From contig JBAMJR010000183.1 of NCBI GenBank assembly GCA_038501785.1, positions 181,501-245,500 on the forward strand: a stretch of DNA of 64,000 nt, in the 5' to 3' direction. Each line of letters starts with the position of its first letter. Positions within the stretch are counted from its first letter, which is position 1. The translations under genes were made by a program, and so were the position numbers. The DNA is from Myoxocephalus aenaeus. Lineage: Eukaryota; Chordata; Actinopteri; Perciformes; Cottidae. A model generated the notes under the pieces. It made no database searches and had not been told where the DNA came from. It worked only from the letters and a program-made list of their open reading frames with translations. Positions 58,491-64,000 of this stretch are shown piece by piece.

Positions 58491-61400
58491 GCTCTCCTTT
58501 CTTCATGTCCTCCAGCTCCTTTTTGGAGAGGTGGTAGACTATCGCCACGCCGATGCAGTCTCCAAACACATTCACAACCGTGTTGAACCGGTCTCTGAAA
58601 GACGGAAACCACAGTGCGCTGTGAAAGCGGCAAACACACCTGCACGACGCCGTTTGACACATGGACTCAATTCTGTTGCGAGCAGTAAAACTTACAGCAG
58701 CCATTCGATGACGAACAACATGGAGGCGTCCTTCGCGGGTAAGCCGACCGCTGCCAAGACAAAGAGGGTGGTCACGGCTCCCGTCGCCGGGATCCCTGCT
58801 GCTCCGAGGCTGGAGACTGCTGATATCACGCTGCAGAGCAAACACAGTCCATTTATGAAGACACAGTAATACAAAAGGACTTTTCAAGTCTTAAATATGC
58901 CACATTATGTCATCTTAACCAACGCTAATATCAATGATTTTTTCTGATTTAAAAAAAATTCTAGGACAGGAGAGACTGCGACTTACGCGATTTGGATTAT
59001 CTGGATAGTGCTCAGGTCGATTGTGTTGAGCTGGGCGATGAAAACTATGGCGATCACCTCGTAAAGGGCAGACCCGTCCATGTTGACGGTGGTCCCGATG
59101 GGCAGCATGAAGCGGGCGACTCGGGGGTCGATGTGGAGTCCGTTCACGCAGCATCGAATGGTGATCGGCAGCGTGGCGGAGCTTTGAGACACGAGGCACA
59201 AGTTGTCGTTGCACGGATCATACAAGAGCAATCGTACACGTAAAATACCTCCTTTTTTTTTCATGTTGCTGCTTTACAATAAGGGAGCTTTAATGATACA
59301 GATGCTCTTTGTAAAGCATCTGGTGAATGAACGCAGTGCAAACCTCAGACAACTAGAAGCACAGCCTCAAATATCCTCTCACCTGGAGGAGATGATCATT
59401 GCACTTATTAAGGCAGGGCCCACCCCCTTAATGACGTGCCATGGGTTACGTCTCACCATCAGAAAATACAGTCCCGGTAGAACTATGGTTCCATGGATTA
59501 GGAGTCTGAAACACAGTTCAATACACAATGAATACCGACACCGATGACATGAAATTAGCAGAAGGCTTCAAGGCCCATTTGGTGTTCTGGCCCAAAGGAG
59601 AGCGTACCCGGTAAGAACCGTAATGATGAACTTTGCCAGTTTGCGGATAGTTTCCCAGTCGTTGATCTCAATGACGTTGCTGGCAATTATGGACAGTACT
59701 CCAAATGGCAGGTAGCTGGAGAATAGACACAAAAAGAAAAGGAAGGAAGGGGGAACTTCAATAATTTATGCAACATTTGGGACAGTAGTCTGATTACAAT
59801 ATTACTCCAAAAGAAACCTGTTTTTTCTCATCTGGGAAAAGGGGGGAAATCAAATATGATTGGGAATAAATATTGTTGGAAATGCAATAATTATCTAAAA
59901 CACTAACTCACATTTGTTTAACGTTAACTGAGGTAGAAGAGGGAAACATACTTTTGGTTTTAATAGACACTCGTCAGAAGAAAGTTTTTAAAGTCATAGA
60001 GGTTTCACGCTACCTCAGGATCATGTCGACCACTTTTTTCGTGATAAAGTTGAAGTGTTCAACGATTTCCACCAAGATTTGCCCTCTTTCTCCCATCCTC
60101 CTCAGGAGCAGTCCCACAACAAAGGAAACCACAATCAGGCCCAGCGTGTTGTCTCCGTTGACGTATTGACCCACCAGTTGCACATCAGTGCCGTTCTGAA
60201 ACAAACAAGACGGTCACAGGGGTCAGAGGGCAACTATCACTGCACTTTCAAGACAGAATATTGATAGCGAGGACAGGAAAAGATGTACCGTTTGCAGGTC
60301 TGGAAACTCCACCAACGTAGTCTTGAACTAAGAAAAGAAAGAGAGTGTGTTCAAGTAAATATGACATTGTCTCCCTCATTGGGAAAGCATGAAACCAAGG
60401 GCGTAGGTTTGGTCTCAGCATTGGTAGGTACCCCCTTTTTCCACCCAAAAAATGTGTCTGGAGCCGCAAAAGCTATTTGATATCACAGCTTATAAAGTTG
60501 TATATAGTCATATGATATATACACTCACCTAAAGGATTATTAGGAACACCATACTAATACTGTGTTTGACCCCCTTTCGCCTTCAGAACTGCCTTAATTC
60601 TACGTGGCATTGATTCAACAAGGTGCTGAAAGCATTCTTTAGAAATGTTGGCCCATATTGATAGGATAGCATCTTGCAGTTGATGGAGATTTGTGGGATG
60701 CACATCCAGGGCACGAAGCTCCCGTTCCACCACATCCCAAAGATGCTCTATTGGGTTGAGATCTGGTGACTGTGGGGGCCATTTTAGTACAGTGAACTCA
60801 TTGTCATGTTCAAGAAACCAATTTGAAATGATTGGAGCTTTGTGACATGGTGCATTATCCTGCTGGAAGTAGCCATCAGAGGATGGGTACATGGTGGCCA
60901 TAAAGGGATGGACATGGTCAGAAACAATGCTCAGGTAGGCCGTGGCATTTAAACGATGCCCAATTGGCACTAAGGGGCCTAAAGTGTGCCAAGAAAACAT
61001 CCCCCACACCATTACACCACCACCACCAGCCTGCACAGTGGTAACAAGGCATGATGGATCCATGTTCTCATTCTGTTTACGCCAAATTCTGACTCTACCA
61101 TCTGAATGTCTCAACAGAAATCCAGACTCATCAGACCAGGCAACATTTTTCCAGTCTTCAACTGTCCAATTTTGGTGAGCTCTTGCAAATTGTAGCCTCT
61201 TTTTCCTATTTGTAGTGGAGATGAGTGGTACCCGGTGGGGTCTTCTGCTGTTGTAGCCCATCCGCCTCAAGGTTGTGCGTGTTGTGGCTTCACAAATGCT
61301 TTGCTGCATACCTCGGTTGTAACGAGTGGTTATTTCAGTCAAAGTTGCTCTTCTATCAGCTTGAATCAGTCGGCCCATTCTCCTCTGACCTCTAGCATCA

Positions 61401-63248
61401 ACAAGGCATTTTCGCCCACAGGACTGCCGCATACTGGATGTTTTTCCCTTTTCACACCATTCTTTGTAAACCCTAGAAATGGTTGTGCGTGAAAATCCCA
61501 GTAACTGAGCAGATTGTGAAATACTCAGACCGGCCCGTCTGGCACCAACAACCATGCCACGCTCAAAATTGCTTAAATCACCTTTCTTTCCCATTCTGAC
61601 ATTCAGTTTGGAGTTCAGGAGATTGTCTTGACCAGGACCACACCCCTAAATGCATTGAAGCAACTGCCATGTGATTGGTTGATTAGATAATTGCATTAAT
61701 GAGAAATTGAACAGGTGTTCCTAATAATCCTTTAGGTGAGTGTATACAAAAACTATAGTTTGTTGTATTTAGGAAATCATAGAACAAGAATAAAGACAAT
61801 TATTGACATTGTATTGCTATTTTACCTTTTATAACTATCAAACTCTTATAAAGAGGAGGAAAAAAATACTGTCATGTGTTGACTATGAGACTACACAAAA
61901 CTATGCGGACCCAAAGTCCTATCAATATTCGTGGCTAATCTGGCAGGGTGTTTGTCCTTGGACTGCAAGTTAGCAGGTTCGATCCTCACGTGAGGTTTAT
62001 ATTTTAAACGCATATCTTTTGCTACGTTTACACTGAGCGTCCTCACTACTGCATGTCAAGAATCACGTAGTGTTTCTGACTCGCCACTTCAGCCAATTAA
62101 ATGACAGCATCTTGTCTCGTAGGCTCAAAGTTGCATTGGAAAATGTGGAAATGTTTTTTTTCTCTCTTCTGGGCGACGAACATAGTATTTTTTTCGTATT
62201 TGGTGGGGCCAATTGTGTCTTTCCCAAACTTTGGTCGTGACTAGTCCCTATGGACCCTATGCAAACCTACGCCCTTGCATGAAACCCATCCATACCTGTT
62301 GGAAGCATGCCCGGATCAGATTATGTGGAATCATGTTCCTTTAAAGAATAAAGAAGAGTGAAACAGTGAGGCAGCTTGCAAAAGTTGACACACAGAATTC
62401 AGCTTAAACTCTGATGTCATAGCATCTTCTCACCTCACGAGGTCCATCAAGGTTTCTAGGAAGGATAACTTTTCCCCCGCCACCACCTTTTCCACCTCAT
62501 CTCCGACGATAGTGTAAGTCTCTCCAGGCTCGAACAGCAGTACCAACAATAATCCTGCAAGTGAGCGGCAGAAGTGGCTTCATTAATCTAAAGAGAGGTC
62601 TCGATTTGAAGGGATTTCTAAACACACAAGCACCATAGTGAGCCAGTTTTCTTTCTCTTTAGGTTTTAGTTACCAAAACTAAACTAAGTATGGCTTTTTA
62701 AGGCTAATTCATACACATACAACAAAAACACAAAATGGGAAAATTACTCTGACAGTTGATGACATTTAAACACTTAAATAAAACAGGAGAGGATCTTCAA
62801 ACAATAAAAAGTTGCTTCACGTTACATCGTTTCAATAGCTGTGTGATTGTATGCTGAAATGGGCACATAATAAACGAAAAGTATAACCAAAACCTACTTT
62901 ATTGGAGTCACATTTCTCTTACCCATCAGCACAGCGATAATAGTCGTCAAGACCGAGAACACCAGCGCACGCACAGCGATTATCTTGGAGGCGTGCTCAC
63001 TCAGGTCAGCTACTCCTACATTCAAAAAATTAAAGATAATAAAATAATGATATGCATGTGTATGTACATGAAAAGCATTCCCAGACAGCAGGGTTGAATT
63101 GTGACACCTTTAATCACACTGGTCACCACCAGAGGAACAGTGACGACCTGAAGCAGATCCATCAGGAGGTCGCCCGGTAAGTTTACGTAAAAGTGTCCCT
63201 TTTTCGACAAAGGGAAGTATGTCTTTACAAGAATGCCGAATGTAGTCC
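58474..63248 (-). CDS. Excitatory amino acid transporter-like (SLC1A family), 3' part
   Basis: Eleven coding exons on the minus strand: 63248-63108, 63015-62923, 62554-62434, 62338-62296, 60327-60289, 60195-60014, 59715-59608, 59505-59383, 59181-58987, 58830-58696, 58594-58474. They join in frame to about 433 residues; the first helices lie beyond 64,000. It is a sodium-coupled transporter of the glutamate transporter fold, plasma membrane. Seen: [15 protein letters not shown], hairpin 1 SSSSATLP, helix 7 NMDGSALYE (EAAT-type), hairpin 2 AGIPATG, helix 8 [14 protein letters not shown]. Helix 3-4 loop is short with one NGT site. The C-tail is short (ends EQDGQR). The Arg that binds the acidic side chain in EAATs (R397 of GltPh numbering) is Asn here, while the Asp, Thr, Asn and Asp around it are kept. 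It may be one of the fish EAAT6/7 (slc1a8/9) types or an EAAT4 relative; I cannot decide. Confidence 0.88.
60522..61742 (-). mobile_element. Tc1-like transposon copy 2, apparently intact
   Basis: 1,221 bp between exact inverted ends CACTCACCTAAAGGATTATT, flanked by TA on both sides. It lies in the slc1a intron between 60,327 and 62,296, in the same strand sense as the host gene. It is nearly identical to copy 1. Confidence 0.95.
60554..61594 (-). CDS. Tc1-like transposase, 346 aa, full-length
   Basis: An uninterrupted frame with an N-terminal paired-like helix-turn-helix DNA-binding region (residues about 1-115, [20 protein letters not shown]) and an RNase H-like catalytic core. Candidate triad: Asp155 (WSDES), Asp246 (QQDNAPCH), Glu283 (PIEHLWD). 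Exactly 36 residues lie between the second and third, i.e. DD36E spacing rather than the DD34E of classical Tc1, as reported for the Incomer lineage. It moves DNA by cut-and-paste at TA sites. Start codon follows the family N-terminus MGKKGDLS. Confidence 0.93.
   Translation of the reverse strand: MGKKGDLSNFERGMVVGARRAGLSISQSAQLLGFSRTTISRVYKEWCEKGKTSSMRQSCGRKCLVDARGQRRMGRLIQADRRATLTEITTRYNRGMQQSICEATTRTTLRRMGYNSRRPHRVPLISTTNRKKRLQFARAHQNWTVEDWKNVAWSDESGFLLRHSDGRVRIWRKQNENMDPSCLVTTVQAGGGGVMVWGMFSWHTLGPLVPIGHRLNATAYLSIVSDHVHPFMATMYPSSDGYFQQDNAPCHKAPIISNWFLEHDNEFTVLKWPPQSPDLNPIEHLWDVVERELRALDVHPTNLHQLQDAILSIWANISKECFQHLVESMPRRIKAVLKAKGGQTQY
61925..61995 (+). repeat. SINE-like Pol III promoter remnant
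   Basis: 'AGCAGGTTCGATCCTCAC' contains a B-box-like GGTTCGATCC, with a weak upstream A-box-like stretch. It is not a foldable tRNA gene; possibly a decayed tRNA-derived SINE. Confidence 0.3.
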
Positions 63249-63386
63249 CTGTGTGAAAATAAAAAAGACAATACAATTAGAACATTGTAAATGGTTTTAA
63301 ATGCGTGACAATAGGAATGGGAAAGGAAGAAAGGGGGAGGTAACATACTGGGGATTGAGCCTATGGCCCACTGGAATCTTAACAGG

Positions 63387-63798
63387 GTTCATAAACGTAC
63401 ATTTTGACCAGTGGATTTCCATGACTTTAAACCAAATTTCCATGACCAAACATTTTGTGAAATCTCGGTGTATACATGAAAAAGTGCGAAAATGTAGTAT
63501 TTAAACTAACAATGAGGATTCCAAAGCATACAGTATACCTTAAATGACACAAATGAATGAGAGACAATAGTTTGATTAAAAGAATAAACATTTATATAGA
63601 TGCCTGTATGTATGCCTGCTTATATTTTGAGCGTCTTTCTTTTAAAAGCATATTAATTATTTCAAACTCAGCGTAAATGAACGACATGAACACATGATTA
63701 TAACAAATTCCCATGGGGATTTTATTTCTTTCAAGGACATTTCCAGGCCTATAATTTCATGACTTTTCCAGGTTTTCCATGACCGTACGAACCCTGTC
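63387..63798 (-). mobile_element. Copy 4 of the ~430-bp repeat, with 6-bp target duplication
   Basis: Inverted relative to the other three. Ends CAGGGTTCATAAACG and CGTACGAACCCTG; flanked by TCTTAA on both sides. It lies upstream of the first slc1a exon in the window. Confidence 0.85.
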
Positions 63799-64000
63799 TT
63801 AAGAATTGCCATTAAGCCAAGTTACATCCGCTGCACAATGAACTTTGGAGCAACAAGTAACACTGAGCTTCCATAAAGCGCCCACATCCATGAATTGAGA
63901 CCAAAAAAAACTTAGGTCGAACAGAAGTCACACAATAACAAACCCCATGACATCCCATGATATCTGTGTTGCCATTTAACTGTCTGTATTCAAGTTGAGC
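63799..64000. other. slc1a-like intron, nothing recognised
   Basis: No exon or motif seen between the repeat and the window end. Confidence 0.5.

Noticed and set aside
61925..61995. tRNA gene suggested by GGTTCGATCC
   Set aside because: No acceptor stem, no plausible anticodon arm; at best a SINE remnant.

Overview
This is nuclear DNA from a ray-finned fish, almost certainly a teleost. The reasons are small exons with GT-AG introns, abundant (CA)n and (TA)n microsatellites, fish-type DNA transposons (Tc1-like, hAT, Harbinger-like), and a gene set that matches vertebrate ILF3, FARSA, GCDH, SLC44A2 and an SLC1A-family transporter. I cannot name the species. No prokaryotic, viral or CRISPR features are seen.

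Layout. 1-2,900: the last two coding exons of ilf3 (+). 3,580-11,506: complete farsa (+, 13 coding exons, 497 aa). 13,259-14,497: a two-exon gene for an unrecognised 173-aa single-pass membrane protein (-). 14,960-15,856: a 15-bp minisatellite. 17,639-22,044: complete gcdh (-, 10 coding exons, 429 aa). 24,940-44,942: slc44a2 (+), with two alternative first coding exons (24,940 and 31,737) and two alternative last coding exons (43,606 and 44,836). 58,474-63,248: the 3' eleven coding exons of an SLC1A/EAAT-like transporter (-); its 5' end lies beyond the window.

The most unusual part is 43.5-58.5 kb, between the tail-to-tail genes slc44a2 and slc1a-like. The slc44a2 3' end (43,537-45,587) and a piece of the slc1a-side 3' region (47,973-48,802) recur in inverted orientation at 54,568-56,655 and 53,729-54,562. 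Broken pieces of the last slc1a exons lie at 50,558-50,632, 53,700-53,735 and 56,690-57,128. Part of the intergenic sequence is repeated directly at 58,068-58,470. The middle and edges hold a LINE fragment, several hAT pieces, a Harbinger-like element, and a Tc1-like element that sits in a TA microsatellite and is itself split by a 681-bp MITE. A second Tc1 copy, with an uninterrupted 346-aa DD36E transposase, lies in an slc1a intron.

The genes do not form a pathway. They are housekeeping or metabolic genes (RNA binding, tRNA charging, mitochondrial lysine/tryptophan catabolism, choline transport, amino-acid transport). Human ILF3 and SLC44A2 are also neighbours, which supports conserved synteny. 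Exon boundaries were set by hand from splice sites and reading-frame continuity; they are sequence-based inferences without transcript data.
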